54,209 bases of DNA from Methylotenera_A sp031417915. Its GTDB lineage: Bacteria > Pseudomonadota > Gammaproteobacteria > Burkholderiales > Methylophilaceae. Below are positions 34,181-43,457 of this stretch, one piece after another. The DNA lies in assembly GCA_031417915.1 (NCBI GenBank), contig JANOWN010000045.1, forward strand, positions 1 through 54,209, read 5' to 3'. Position 1 is the stretch's first letter; each line of letters starts with the position of its first letter. Under the pieces are notes generated by a model, which searched no databases, had not been told where the DNA came from, and was given only the letters and a program-made list of their open reading frames with translations. The position numbers and the translations under genes were made by a program.

Positions 34181-35296
34181 ATGCCTAAAGTTTCAGTTAT
34201 TCTTACGTCATTTAATCACGCAAAATATATTTGTGAAGCGATTGATAGCGTACTAAATCAGACCTTCACTGATTTCGAGTTGATTATAGTAGATGACGCG
34301 TCAAATGATGGTTCATGGGAAATTATAAAAGGTTATTCCGACGCAAGAGTAAAAAAAATCCGCAGCAAAACATCAGGCAAAATTAATCGAGAGCTCAACA
34401 GAGTTATTTCCGAATTGGCGGCGGGCGAGTATATCGCCATTCATCACTCGGATGATGTTTGGGAACTAGATAAACTTGAAAAGCAAGTTGCATTTTTAGA
34501 CGAAAATCCTATCGTAGGTGCTGTATTTACTTGGGCTCAAGTCATTGATGAAAATAGTATTAACGTAGAAGGCGATTGGTTTATTCAAGAAAATAGATCT
34601 CAATGGAGTTGGCTTAGCCAGTTATTCAATGCTGAAAACCACCTTAACCACCCAAGTGTGTTAGTTAGGAAGGAATGTTATAAAGTTGTAGGGACGTATA
34701 AATCCAGTTTATTTCAGATTCCAGATGCTGAGTTTTGGACTAGACTTTTAATTCGATACCCTATTCATATTATTCAAGAAAAACTGACTAAACACCGAAA
34801 ATTTTCTAATATGTCGAATGTTAGTGGGGTTAGACACGACACAAGAAATAGAACAAATAATGAGTGGAATGTGTTGCAAGAGAACTTTCTTTCAGTTTCC
34901 AATTTTGAAGATTTGATACAAATATTCCCAACACTGGAAAAGTATAGAAACTCTCAGGGGTTTGACATCAAATTTTTACTCGCCATGGCTTGTTTGGACG
35001 AAAAAAACCATAGGAGTGCGTGGCAGCTGGGTTTGAGGTGGCTTTTTGAATTGATTGAAAATGAAGTTAGTTACAAAAAAATTAGAAAGTTATACTCATT
35101 TTCCGAGTTGGATTTATATAAACTTACAGGACAATTTGATATTTATTCCATTACCAATGATGATCAAATTGCCAAGCAATATGTGCAGATTCTTGAAAGA
35201 GACCTAATTATAGAGGGTGTTTATGCTTCTTGGTCTTGGCGATTAACTAAACCGTTGCGCTTTTTGGGGCGGTTGATACGTGGTCTTAGCTTATAA
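34181..35296 (+). CDS. Family 2 glycosyltransferase
   Basis: A 371-aa GT-A fold enzyme: VSVILTSFNHAKYICEAIDSV, donor-site acids in IIVDDASNDGS (about residues 36-46), and the metal-binding DXD-like motif in IHHSDDVWELDKL (about 88-100). The C-terminal 150 residues are less conserved and basic near the end (RLTKPLRFLGRLIRG), which may associate with the membrane. It builds one linkage of the repeat unit; donor and acceptor cannot be deduced. A 138-bp AT-rich gap separates it from the GT-C gene, where a new transcript might start. Confidence 0.85.
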   Translation: MPKVSVILTSFNHAKYICEAIDSVLNQTFTDFELIIVDDASNDGSWEIIKGYSDARVKKIRSKTSGKINRELNRVISELAAGEYIAIHHSDDVWELDKLEKQVAFLDENPIVGAVFTWAQVIDENSINVEGDWFIQENRSQWSWLSQLFNAENHLNHPSVLVRKECYKVVGTYKSSLFQIPDAEFWTRLLIRYPIHIIQEKLTKHRKFSNMSNVSGVRHDTRNRTNNEWNVLQENFLSVSNFEDLIQIFPTLEKYRNSQGFDIKFLLAMACLDEKNHRSAWQLGLRWLFELIENEVSYKKIRKLYSFSELDLYKLTGQFDIYSITNDDQIAKQYVQILERDLIIEGVYASWSWRLTKPLRFLGRLIRGLSL

Positions 35297-35423
35297 TTTG
35301 GTTGTTTGGCTTTGAAAGGGCAGCAACGATAATTTTTGATAGATGAGTTTGCGCAACCTAGAATCAAAAGCAACTGAACTTTAACCTTCCCAATTTTTTG
35401 TAAGACAATATTTAGCCTAAATA

Positions 35424-36665
35424 ATGAATAAAATAAAAAATCTACTATGTATTCTGTACTCTTTTAAAAATCATGAAAATCGTAAGAAATTTATGGTTAA
35501 GCTTCGTGAATATTTAGAAGGGATTACTAAACAACCAGAACTAATATCATCGCCTTACGATACCAATAGATTGCAATTAGGGGTTCACTATAAGATATTA
35601 TTGGTGGTGCATCAGTTTTCACGTACTGGGGCGCCTAATGCAGTTTTATATTTGGCGAGAGCGCTTTTTTCAATATGTGGTATACGTCCCGTAGTTATAT
35701 CCCCTGTTGATGGTCCATTGCGTGAAGAGTTCGAGCGCGAGGGCTTTTCTACCATAGTCGACCCTCAGCTATTTAGTTACCAAAGTTACTCATCAGATGC
35801 ATATGATTTTGTTGCAAGTTTTGAAAGGGTTATTGTAACCTCTTTAGCCTCTTTTAATTTTATTCGCGGCTTTAGGGGTATTGCTAAGTGCCAAACATGG
35901 TGGATACACGAAACCGATGCAGGTTTTGACGCGGTTGCAAGTATGACTAATGATTTGCCTCTACTGTTTGCAGTTTGTGAATCTATCTGGCTTGGCAGTC
36001 CACTTTGTTTTCCTTTTGCCTTAAAGTATGCGCCACAGGATAAACTTAATCTGCTGCTTTATGGTTGTGCAGATACAGCTTTTTTGAGTGAACCGAATAA
36101 ATTAGGAAAAACTATATTTTCCATTATTGGAACAGTGGATCCCCGCAAAGGTCAGGATATCTTTCTTAAGGCTATTCAATTACTTCCTGCAACGCTTAGG
36201 GGTAAAGCTATTTTTCGTATTATCGGGTCACCTTTGTCGTTTGGAGTTTCTGAAGTTTTTTATAAAGAGATATGTGCCAGCGCAAAGTCCATCTCAGAGG
36301 TTGAGTTAATATCCAATATGCCACAAGAAGAATTGCAAAAATATTATGCTGAAACGGATGTTATTGTTTCAGCTTCTAGAGATGACCCTATGCCAATTGT
36401 TGTCACGCAAGGGCTCATGTTCTCTAAAGTTTGCGTGTGCTCATCAGTCATCGGCCATGCTCAATTAATAGAGAATGGGAAAGATGGCTTAATATTTACG
36501 AATGAATCTGCAGAAGAGCTTGCAGAAAAAATGCGCTGGATTTTACAAAGTCCCGCTCAGATAAACTCATTGGGTGTTGCAGGCAGGGCGATATACGAAA
36601 AACATTTTGATATGACAAGTTTTGTCGATAATGTTAGAAAATTATCGCTTCATATTGATAAGTAG
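35424..36665 (+). CDS. Family 4 glycosyltransferase
   Basis: A 413-aa GT-B protein of the GT4 type. The N-terminal domain has LLVVHQFSRTGAPNAVLYLARAL (in two parts). The C-terminal domain has the nucleotide-sugar site IIGTVDPRKGQDIFLKAI (about residue 235) and VIVSASRDDPMPIVVTQGLM, where the usual EX7E pair is altered to D and Q. A soluble or membrane-associated cytosolic enzyme is expected. The altered acidic pair may signal unusual donor binding or a non-retaining variant. The gene is flanked by AT-rich spacers of about 130 bp on each side. Confidence 0.84.
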   Translation: MNKIKNLLCILYSFKNHENRKKFMVKLREYLEGITKQPELISSPYDTNRLQLGVHYKILLVVHQFSRTGAPNAVLYLARALFSICGIRPVVISPVDGPLREEFEREGFSTIVDPQLFSYQSYSSDAYDFVASFERVIVTSLASFNFIRGFRGIAKCQTWWIHETDAGFDAVASMTNDLPLLFAVCESIWLGSPLCFPFALKYAPQDKLNLLLYGCADTAFLSEPNKLGKTIFSIIGTVDPRKGQDIFLKAIQLLPATLRGKAIFRIIGSPLSFGVSEVFYKEICASAKSISEVELISNMPQEELQKYYAETDVIVSASRDDPMPIVVTQGLMFSKVCVCSSVIGHAQLIENGKDGLIFTNESAEELAEKMRWILQSPAQINSLGVAGRAIYEKHFDMTSFVDNVRKLSLHIDK

Positions 36666-36794
36666 GCTTTATTAAAATTCTTATCTGCTTATACTAGCGT
36701 ACCCTCTAACCGATTTTGATGGGCATAGGGTATTATTCGACTTATCTCAAATTAAATTTTGAAAAAACTTCTAGGTATTTATGGGATTGCTAAA

Positions 36795-37721
36795 ATGAAG
36801 ATTGCTATTTTTGGCGGTGGCGGTTTTATAGGATCCACAATTGCTGATCGGCTCCTACTGGACGGTCACGAGCTCAGAATCTTTGAACGTCCCCGTGTTG
36901 CGCCATATCGAAAGTTTACAGAAGACGAGAAAGTGGAATGGGTTACGGGAGATTTTTCTAGTGCGCATGATGTTGGCGAGGCAGTAAGTGGCATGGATGT
37001 TATATTGCATCTAGTTTCGACTACGTTACCAAAAAACTCAAACGATGACCCAATTTATGACGTGCAGAGTAATATTGTAGGAACGTTGCAGATGCTCAAT
37101 GCTATGGTGACTCATAAGGTTGGCAAGATTGTGTTCATTTCTTCTGGTGGTACCGTATATGGCAATCCTGTTTATTTACCGATTGATGAAAATCACCCTA
37201 CCAATCCTTTAGTTTCGTATGGGATTACAAAACTTACCATCGAAAAGTATTTGCAAATGTATAGTCACCTGCACGGCATTAGTGCAGTTACTTTGAGAGT
37301 CGCTAATCCATATGGAGAACGGCAACGCATAGAAACTGCCCAAGGGGCAGTAGGGGTTTTTCTAAATCGCGCACTCAAGAATTTGCCAATTGAAGTTTGG
37401 GGTGACGGTAGTGTGACGCGTGATTACATTCACATAAGTGATGTGGCGGAAGCGTTTGTAAAGGCAATAGGCTACTCCGGAGAGTTGCGTTGTTTCAACA
37501 TTAGTTCAGGTTCTGGCACTAGTTTGAATGCGCTTATTAGCTTGGTTGAAGGCGAGATTGGTAGGAGAGTCGAGGTTCGTTATTTACCAGGCAGATTATT
37601 TGATGTGCCAGCTAGCGTGTTAAGTAATGATTTGTCAAGAGAAGAGCTGAAGTGGGCGCCGTTAATTACTATGCAGGATGGTATCGCTCGAACTGCGAAA
37701 TGGATGAAGTGCAATATGTAG
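36795..37721 (+). CDS. NAD-dependent epimerase/dehydratase (extended SDR)
   Basis: A 308-aa extended short-chain dehydrogenase acting on a nucleotide sugar. The Rossmann motif GGGGFIGSTIAD starts at residue 7, the strand-4 site is VFISSGGTVYG (about 112-122), and the catalytic YGITK (about 143-147) and RVANPYGERQR follow. The overall pattern is closest to UDP-sugar 4-epimerases, but a 4,6-dehydratase or reductase cannot be excluded. The ATG at 36795 is chosen because it places the nucleotide-binding strand at the N-terminus; an in-frame TTG lies 36 bp upstream. Confidence 0.88.
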   Translation: MKIAIFGGGGFIGSTIADRLLLDGHELRIFERPRVAPYRKFTEDEKVEWVTGDFSSAHDVGEAVSGMDVILHLVSTTLPKNSNDDPIYDVQSNIVGTLQMLNAMVTHKVGKIVFISSGGTVYGNPVYLPIDENHPTNPLVSYGITKLTIEKYLQMYSHLHGISAVTLRVANPYGERQRIETAQGAVGVFLNRALKNLPIEVWGDGSVTRDYIHISDVAEAFVKAIGYSGELRCFNISSGSGTSLNALISLVEGEIGRRVEVRYLPGRLFDVPASVLSNDLSREELKWAPLITMQDGIARTAKWMKCNM

Positions 37722-37790
37722 TAGTAATTTGGCACAATGTAGGCAGTCACCTGCCGCGGCTTTGTGACACAAAATATGGTAATATAAAAA

Positions 37791-37806
37791 TTGGCTGTCT
37801 AGCCAA
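37791..37806 (+). other. Small hairpin TTGGCT-GTCT-AGCCAA
   Basis: A perfect 6-bp stem with a four-base loop lies in the 131-bp spacer between the epimerase and the next methyltransferase. A loose T-rich stretch follows, too broken for a confident terminator. It may instead shape mRNA stability or partial termination within the island. Confidence 0.3.
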
Positions 37807-37852
37807 TATTGTTATTTACTGGCTCCCTTCAATTTGAAAGCTCTGCATAATT

Positions 37853-38842
37853 ATGAAAGCACTGTACAAAGCTACTAGGCTACGTTGTTCTACTTTAAAA
37901 AATAGGGTTTTGAATAAGTTTTTTAGAACTCTTCGTTTGCTCAATCCAGTGCCAATGGATCCTAGACTCAAGAAACTTCTCAAATATGGAACCTCATACG
38001 CTAACGCTACTACCTTACTTCCTCCAGTAGGAACGCCTTCTGAATACTTTAATAGCGCCTATTTCTCTCAACATGGTTGGTGGAAAGAAGAAGCCTACAA
38101 CTGGTGGAAAGAAGAATTAAATTGGAAGGTTTTGATGGGTCGCGATCAGGCTCAATTACCAGACGCGAACAATCGCGAAGGCTACTTCGGTCAAGATCAT
38201 TTAGGTTTTTGGCTTTCTGGATATCGTGATTATCGTAAGACACTTGAGGATGTGGCGCCGTATGGAATTGATGGTGGTAGATACTTTGACTTTGGCGGCT
38301 CTTCTGGACGCGTGTTTCGACATTTTGCCTTACAGAACGACCAATGGGATGTGTGGTCATCTGATTTCAAAATAAGCTCTGTTGAATGGAACCAACTTTA
38401 TTACCCATCATCCATAAAGGTATTATTGAATAATAGTAATCCATCACTTCCGTTGCCCGATAACTACTTTGATTTAGTGACGGCATATTCCGTTTTTACG
38501 CACATTAATGAGACAGAAACCACTTGGTTGCTTGAGCTTAGGAGAATGCTCAAAGTGGGGGGTGTTGCCTATATTTCTATACATGATGAAGCCACTTGGT
38601 CAGACCCTGTGCCGCTATTATGGGATACAGTTAAAACACATCGCCCAGATATTTCTGATCTTAAGGAAATGCCAACAGGCAAGACAGTGGTTACCTTTTG
38701 TGATGACGATCCCTACAATTGTAACGTCTTTCATGGTCGCGACTACATCGAGAAAGTGTGGGGGCGTTTCTTTGAGATTTGCGAAATAAAATCGCGTGCT
38801 CATGACAGACAGGCCATCGTTATTTGTAGAAGACGGGATTAA
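37853..38842 (+). CDS. Class I SAM-dependent methyltransferase
   Basis: A 329-aa protein with an N-terminal extension of about 110 residues (Trp/Tyr-rich, GWWKEEAYNWWKEELNW) and then a methyltransferase domain. Motif I is YFDFGGSSGRVFRHF (about residues 142-156), the acidic turn is DVWSSDFKISSVEW, and FDLVTAYSVFTHINETET is near residue 205. It is typical of methyltransferases in LPS and glycopeptidolipid loci acting on sugar hydroxyls. The position between an epimerase and a fused methyltransferase-glycosyltransferase fits sugar tailoring. The exact acceptor is unknown. Confidence 0.84.
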   Translation: MKALYKATRLRCSTLKNRVLNKFFRTLRLLNPVPMDPRLKKLLKYGTSYANATTLLPPVGTPSEYFNSAYFSQHGWWKEEAYNWWKEELNWKVLMGRDQAQLPDANNREGYFGQDHLGFWLSGYRDYRKTLEDVAPYGIDGGRYFDFGGSSGRVFRHFALQNDQWDVWSSDFKISSVEWNQLYYPSSIKVLLNNSNPSLPLPDNYFDLVTAYSVFTHINETETTWLLELRRMLKVGGVAYISIHDEATWSDPVPLLWDTVKTHRPDISDLKEMPTGKTVVTFCDDDPYNCNVFHGRDYIEKVWGRFFEICEIKSRAHDRQAIVICRRRD

Positions 38843-38920
38843 TATGGACTTCACCGTTTTGATCGGCGCATCATAGTGCCACAACTAAAACGGAGAAAGC
38901 TAAATAAAGGCAAGGTCAGC

Positions 38921-40834
38921 ATGAGTGAAGTGTTATATCAAACAACTATTAATCTAGCAGCCAAGAACAATTGCCATACCATGGCTTACGAGTACGTTGA
39001 AAAAGTTGCTCGGGGTAAAGCGTTGCAAATTTTAGAGGTGGGTTGTTCAACGGCCTACTTTGGTAGTGCTTTAAAGTCAGCAGGGCATGTTGTTTGGGGT
39101 ATCGAACCGAATAAAGTGTCTGCAGCTATTGCAGGTACAAAGTTAGATTATGTATTTGTAGGCATTGTTGAAGATTTTATTCAAAAGCATCCAGATAAAA
39201 AATTTGATGTCATTGTATTTGGCGATGTGCTTGAACATATTGTGGACCCAAGCGAGGTGCTTAATCAATGTCATAGTTTACTAGTGGAAGGGGGCGTAAT
39301 TGTAGCCTCTATCCCAAATGTTTCTCATATAGCCATTCGGGCTATGTTGCTAGATGCGCGTTGGGAGTATGGTGACTTAGGTATTTTAGATAGAACGCAC
39401 TTGAGATTTTTTACACGCCAGACAATTTTAGAGTTGTTTCATGATTCATTGTATTCCGTAATTGATATTAATGCTGTTAAAGTTACAGCAGAGGCTGCAG
39501 CTAGCTTGAGCAAGATAACACTTAGTCCAAACGCCGTGGCTTGTGCTAAAAATTATGCAACAGATGATTATTTGTATGATTTTCAGTATGTTTTGTTTGC
39601 CACACCGTCAGGCTCTCGGGTAGGACGCGGAGGTGAGTTGTTACTTGAAGAGGCTTCAACTAAGGTATTGGGGATTGTTCAAGATACCGCGACTTCGCTT
39701 GTGGATGTTCGTCTTAGACAGCCCTTAGAGTTATGGGCTAAAGAGTGTAATGGAGAGTTGAAATTAGTTTCATTGTATGATTGCAGTGAGCAAGATATTT
39801 TATGGGCAGACGTGATTATAGTCCAGCGTGTGGCCGAGCCTAGGGTGATGTGGGCGCTGGGAAGAGCGAAACACTTCGCCAAGAAGGTAATATTTGAAAT
39901 TGATGATTTATTGATTGATTTACCAGATTTTCTGCAGCACCATAAAACCAGCTTGGCAGGATACTCAGTTGCCATAGAAAGTATTATTCCTCAAGTTGAC
40001 TATGTTACGGTTACAACAAAAAAACTTGGTAAGCAGATGGAAAGATTTTCTAGGCCAATCGCTGTTATTCCTAACTGTGCAAATGATAACCACTTAGGAG
40101 CGACAGGCTCTAGTAATTGGCAGAACGGGCGCGCAACGTTGATAGTGGCTTCTACAGATGCTGTATTAGTAGATTTTGTTTTACCAGCCATTAGTTTAAT
40201 TTTAAATCGTAAGGATATCTTAGTTTCTGTAGTGGTTATTGGACCCCCAGGTGATGCGTTTGAAAAAGCAGGCATAAAGTTTGATAAGATGCCGAACATG
40301 CCTTATATTGAGTTTAAAAAATATATACGTACATTGGATAATCCGATTGGTTTAATTCCATTAGATGAGTCGTTGTTTAGCTCATGTAAAAGCCCCGTGA
40401 AGTATTTTGACTATTGCTTAGCAGGCATCCCTGTAATTTGCTCCAATACTCCTCCGTATTCTGATGTCGTAGTGAATGGGCTCACAGGACTGTTAACTAC
40501 CAATGAATCGGCTAGCTGGGGGGCTGCTATAGAAGAGCTTGTAATATCAAAAGCGCTTAGAGTGCGAATGTCTGAGCAGGCTCTTATATTTGTAAAAGAT
40601 AATTATGCTACGTCTAATACGGTACGGCATTGGGATGCACTAATTCATAAACTGAAACTTCAAGGGGAAGGTAAGGCTCCGACACTAAAGAGTTATTTCT
40701 CTCAAAAAGTTAGTCATTTTAGATTTATTGGAGCTCATGTCTTTCGATATGGCTCGTATAAGGCCGTTGCAAAAATAGTAAAGAGGGATGGTGTAAAGGC
40801 TTTTATTACGAGGCTTGTAAGGGGATGGTTTTAA
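38921..40834 (+). CDS. Bifunctional methyltransferase-glycosyltransferase fusion
   Basis: A 637-aa two-domain protein. Residues about 1-220 are a SAM methyltransferase (LEVGCSTAYFGSAL, VIVFGDVLEHIVDPSEVL, GGVIVASIPNVSHIAIR). Residues about 240-610 are a GT-B-like glycosyltransferase (VIFEIDDLLIDLPDFLQH, TVTTKKLGKQMERF, SSCKSPVKYFDYCLAGIPVI, VVNGLTGLLT). The ATG at 38921, preceded by AAGG, is preferred to an in-frame GTG at 38876. A fused methylating and chain-extending enzyme in an ABC-type locus could add and methylate one sugar, possibly a terminating one. The C-terminus is basic and may touch the membrane. Confidence 0.84.
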   Translation: MSEVLYQTTINLAAKNNCHTMAYEYVEKVARGKALQILEVGCSTAYFGSALKSAGHVVWGIEPNKVSAAIAGTKLDYVFVGIVEDFIQKHPDKKFDVIVFGDVLEHIVDPSEVLNQCHSLLVEGGVIVASIPNVSHIAIRAMLLDARWEYGDLGILDRTHLRFFTRQTILELFHDSLYSVIDINAVKVTAEAAASLSKITLSPNAVACAKNYATDDYLYDFQYVLFATPSGSRVGRGGELLLEEASTKVLGIVQDTATSLVDVRLRQPLELWAKECNGELKLVSLYDCSEQDILWADVIIVQRVAEPRVMWALGRAKHFAKKVIFEIDDLLIDLPDFLQHHKTSLAGYSVAIESIIPQVDYVTVTTKKLGKQMERFSRPIAVIPNCANDNHLGATGSSNWQNGRATLIVASTDAVLVDFVLPAISLILNRKDILVSVVVIGPPGDAFEKAGIKFDKMPNMPYIEFKKYIRTLDNPIGLIPLDESLFSSCKSPVKYFDYCLAGIPVICSNTPPYSDVVVNGLTGLLTTNESASWGAAIEELVISKALRVRMSEQALIFVKDNYATSNTVRHWDALIHKLKLQGEGKAPTLKSYFSQKVSHFRFIGAHVFRYGSYKAVAKIVKRDGVKAFITRLVRGWF

Positions 40835-40867
40835 AAGTTTACGGTGTGACTAATTTAGTCTAATTTT

Positions 40868-41599
40868 ATGATTTCAGTATGCATAGCTACTTATAATGCT
40901 CGCCAGTATATTCGGGAGCAGATTAACTCTGTTCTCATGCAGCTGAATTTAGATGACGAAATAGTTATAGCGGATGATGGTTCAAATGATGAGACTATGG
41001 CCATACTTAATTCCATCGAGGATAATAGAATTAGGATTATTTCAGGGCATGCAAATCTAGGAATCATTAAAAATTTTGAACGAGCATTGTATGCGGCTAA
41101 AGGTGAAATCGTATTTTTATGTGATCAAGATGATGTTTGGCTGCCAACTAAAATTAGTGAGTGCTTGAGTCAGTTGGAAACAAGTTTGCTGGTTGTCACG
41201 GATTGTGTTGTTGTCGATTCCCAATTGAATATTTTATATCCATCATTTTTTGTCCTTAGAGGATCAAAAAAAGGATTTATTAACAATCTATATAAAAATG
41301 GCTATATCGGCTGCTGCATGGCTTTTAGGAAAGAATTGTTGTCTTATGCTTTACCAATACCAGCAAATGTTCCAATGCATGATATTTGGCTGGGAATGCT
41401 AGCGGAACTCAAAGGAGAGGTAAGTTTTTTACCTAAACAGTTATTGTTGTACCGGAGACACTCAGGCAATGCATCTGACCTAGAAAGCAGGTATGGGATA
41501 TTACAAAAAATTTACTTCCGAATGATATTGATTTTTCTCATATACTATAGATTGGCTGCGGTTTTTTCTAAGCGTTTCTTCAAAATGCTAATGAGCTGA
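40868..41599 (+). CDS. Family 2 glycosyltransferase
   Basis: A 243-aa GT2 enzyme with ISVCIATYNARQYIREQINSV at the N-terminus, donor-site acids in IVIADDGSNDET (about residues 35-46) and the DXD-like CDQDDVW (about 86-92). The sequence RGSKKGFINNLYKNGYIGCCMAFRKELL fits the rhamnosyl/fucosyl-type GT2 group, but the sugar cannot be assigned. A C-terminal hydrophobic stretch (MILIFLIYYRLAAVF) may anchor it to the membrane. It is followed by a related GT2 gene after 4 bp, and the two probably act in succession. Confidence 0.86.
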   Translation: MISVCIATYNARQYIREQINSVLMQLNLDDEIVIADDGSNDETMAILNSIEDNRIRIISGHANLGIIKNFERALYAAKGEIVFLCDQDDVWLPTKISECLSQLETSLLVVTDCVVVDSQLNILYPSFFVLRGSKKGFINNLYKNGYIGCCMAFRKELLSYALPIPANVPMHDIWLGMLAELKGEVSFLPKQLLLYRRHSGNASDLESRYGILQKIYFRMILIFLIYYRLAAVFSKRFFKMLMS

Positions 41600-41603
41600 T
41601 TTT

Positions 41604-42515
41604 TTGAGTAAATTTCGTGTAAAAATTTTAATGGCAACCCATAATGGCATGCCGTGGCTTGTAAATCAACTTGATAGCATTTTTTCACAAATCGATGCTG
41701 ATGTGGAGCTGCATGTGTCAGATGATGCATCTTCTGATGAAACTATTGAATATTTAAAACAAATAGCTCAAAAAGACTCTCGACTAATATTGCTTGACTC
41801 TAAGAGTATTGGAAGTGCGGGTAAAAATTTCTATAGGCTAATTAAAGATGTAGATATTGTAGAGTTTGATTATGTAGCCTTTGCTGATCAAGATGATCTC
41901 TGGGCATCAGATAAATTAATTCGGCATATTCAGCTTGCAAGGCAGCATGGGGCAGATGGGATATCTTCAAATGTGTTGGCTTTTTGGCCTGATGGTCGAG
42001 AAAAATTGATCGAGAAGGCGCAACCTCAAAGTGAGCTAGATTATTTATTTGAATCTGCTGGGCCAGGCTGTACGTTTTTAATGACGCCTTGGCTAGTGAA
42101 TAAAGTGCGTGAGCAGCTATTAGACGAAAGTAGTCCAGCAAAAGAAGTGGCTCTCCATGATTGGCTAACATATGCGGTTTGTCGAGCTCATGGGCATAAA
42201 TGGTTTGTTGACCCCGTTCCGTCAGTGCAATATCGTCAGCATCAAAGTAACGTAGTTGGTGCTAATGTTGGTTTTAAAGCAAAGCTGGCTAGATTTCAAA
42301 AATTAAGGCAAGGCTGGTATCGAAAAGAGGTCGCTAAAATAGCGCAAGTTTGTAATCGTATCGCGCTGAGTAATGAAACAAATAAACTTCTCACTTTACT
42401 TAAATCGAAAAATATATTTTCGCAGTTAAATTTATTAGCTTATGTAGCCAAAGCTAGGCGTAGCCTGCGGGATAGGTTTTTACTGGCTTTATCAGTTATT
42501 TTTTGGCTGTTTTAA
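41604..42515 (+). CDS. Family 2 glycosyltransferase (TTG start)
   Basis: A 303-aa GT2 enzyme similar in pattern to its upstream neighbour: VKILMATHNGMPWLVNQLDSI, LHVSDDASSDET (about residues 35-46) and FADQDDLWASDKL (about 92-104). The start is taken as TTG at 41604, because the only nearby ATG (41631) would cut through the first beta-strand. The acceptor specificity is unknown. A basic C-terminal region (AKARRSLRDRFLLA) ends with a short hydrophobic tail. It is followed after 3 bp by the SDR reductase gene. Confidence 0.83.
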   Translation: MSKFRVKILMATHNGMPWLVNQLDSIFSQIDADVELHVSDDASSDETIEYLKQIAQKDSRLILLDSKSIGSAGKNFYRLIKDVDIVEFDYVAFADQDDLWASDKLIRHIQLARQHGADGISSNVLAFWPDGREKLIEKAQPQSELDYLFESAGPGCTFLMTPWLVNKVREQLLDESSPAKEVALHDWLTYAVCRAHGHKWFVDPVPSVQYRQHQSNVVGANVGFKAKLARFQKLRQGWYRKEVAKIAQVCNRIALSNETNKLLTLLKSKNIFSQLNLLAYVAKARRSLRDRFLLALSVIFWLF

Positions 42516-42518
42516 AGC

Positions 42519-43457
42519 ATGTCAAAAATACTTATTACAGGTGCATCTGGTTTCGTAGGCAAATCGCTAGCCACCGAATCGCTTCGGCAGGGATATTCTA
42601 TTTGCGCAGCTGTACGTGCTATAAGCCCGCCAATTTATAATGCTGAAGTTGTGATTGTGGGCGATATTAATGGTGATACGGATTGGTTAGAAGCGCTAAG
42701 TGGTGTAGATGTAGTGATTCACCTAGCAGCTCGGGTGCATGTGATGACGGAGCACTCTGCAAAGCCGCTTGCTGAATTTCGTAAAGTGAACGTAGAAGGA
42801 ACGCGGAATTTGGCCGAATCAGCAGCTCGATCTGGAGTTAAGCGATTTGTTTATGTGAGCTCGGTTAAGGTGAATGGGGAGCAGACAATACGGCCATATA
42901 ACGAACTGGATGAGCCGAATCCACAAGACGCTTACGGAGTTTCTAAATTGGAGGCTGAGCAAGCTTTATGTAAGATTTCAGCAGAAACTGATATGGAAGT
43001 AGTGATTGTGCGGCCGCCCTTGGTATATGGTTCTGGGGTAAAAGGCAATTTTGCGCAGATGATTAAGGTGCTTGGCAAAGGTGTTCCGCTGCCATTTGCA
43101 AGTGTGAAAAATTTGCGTAGTTTTATTTATGTTGAGAATTTGGTGGATGCTTTAATTTTGTGTGCTACCCACCCAAATGCTGTTGGGCAGACTTATTTGG
43201 TGAGCGACGGGCAAGATATTTCGACCCCAGATTTATTACGCAAGTTATCAAGCCCAATTGGGCGCTCAGCAAGGCTATTACCATGCCCTCTAGCATTGAT
43301 AAGGCTTGTAGGCCGATTGTTTGGAAAATCAGACCAAATAAATAAGTTGGTGGGTTCATTGCAAGTGGATAGTAGCAAAATTCGCCGCGAATTGGGTTGG
43401 CAACCGCCTTTTACAATGGATGAAGGTTTGAAATCTACAGTGAGCGGCAAACGATGA
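42519..43457 (+). CDS. Extended SDR: 4-keto-sugar reductase/epimerase (WbpV/WreQ-like)
   Basis: A 312-aa SDR with the Rossmann motif GASGFVG (residues 7-13), VIHLAARVHVM (about 66-76), VYVSSVKVNGE near residue 112 and catalytic YGVSKLEAE (about 138-146). The HLAARVHVM and KVNGE segments are typical of the WbpV/WreQ-type enzymes placed beside sugar-1-phosphate transferases. In Rhizobium etli, WreQ reduces the 4-keto sugar to make QuiNAc. Its ATGA overlap with the phosphoglycosyl transferase and proximity to a WbpM-like dehydratase support the same job, though a 4-epimerase role is possible. Confidence 0.85.
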   Translation: MSKILITGASGFVGKSLATESLRQGYSICAAVRAISPPIYNAEVVIVGDINGDTDWLEALSGVDVVIHLAARVHVMTEHSAKPLAEFRKVNVEGTRNLAESAARSGVKRFVYVSSVKVNGEQTIRPYNELDEPNPQDAYGVSKLEAEQALCKISAETDMEVVIVRPPLVYGSGVKGNFAQMIKVLGKGVPLPFASVKNLRSFIYVENLVDALILCATHPNAVGQTYLVSDGQDISTPDLLRKLSSPIGRSARLLPCPLALIRLVGRLFGKSDQINKLVGSLQVDSSKIRRELGWQPPFTMDEGLKSTVSGKR

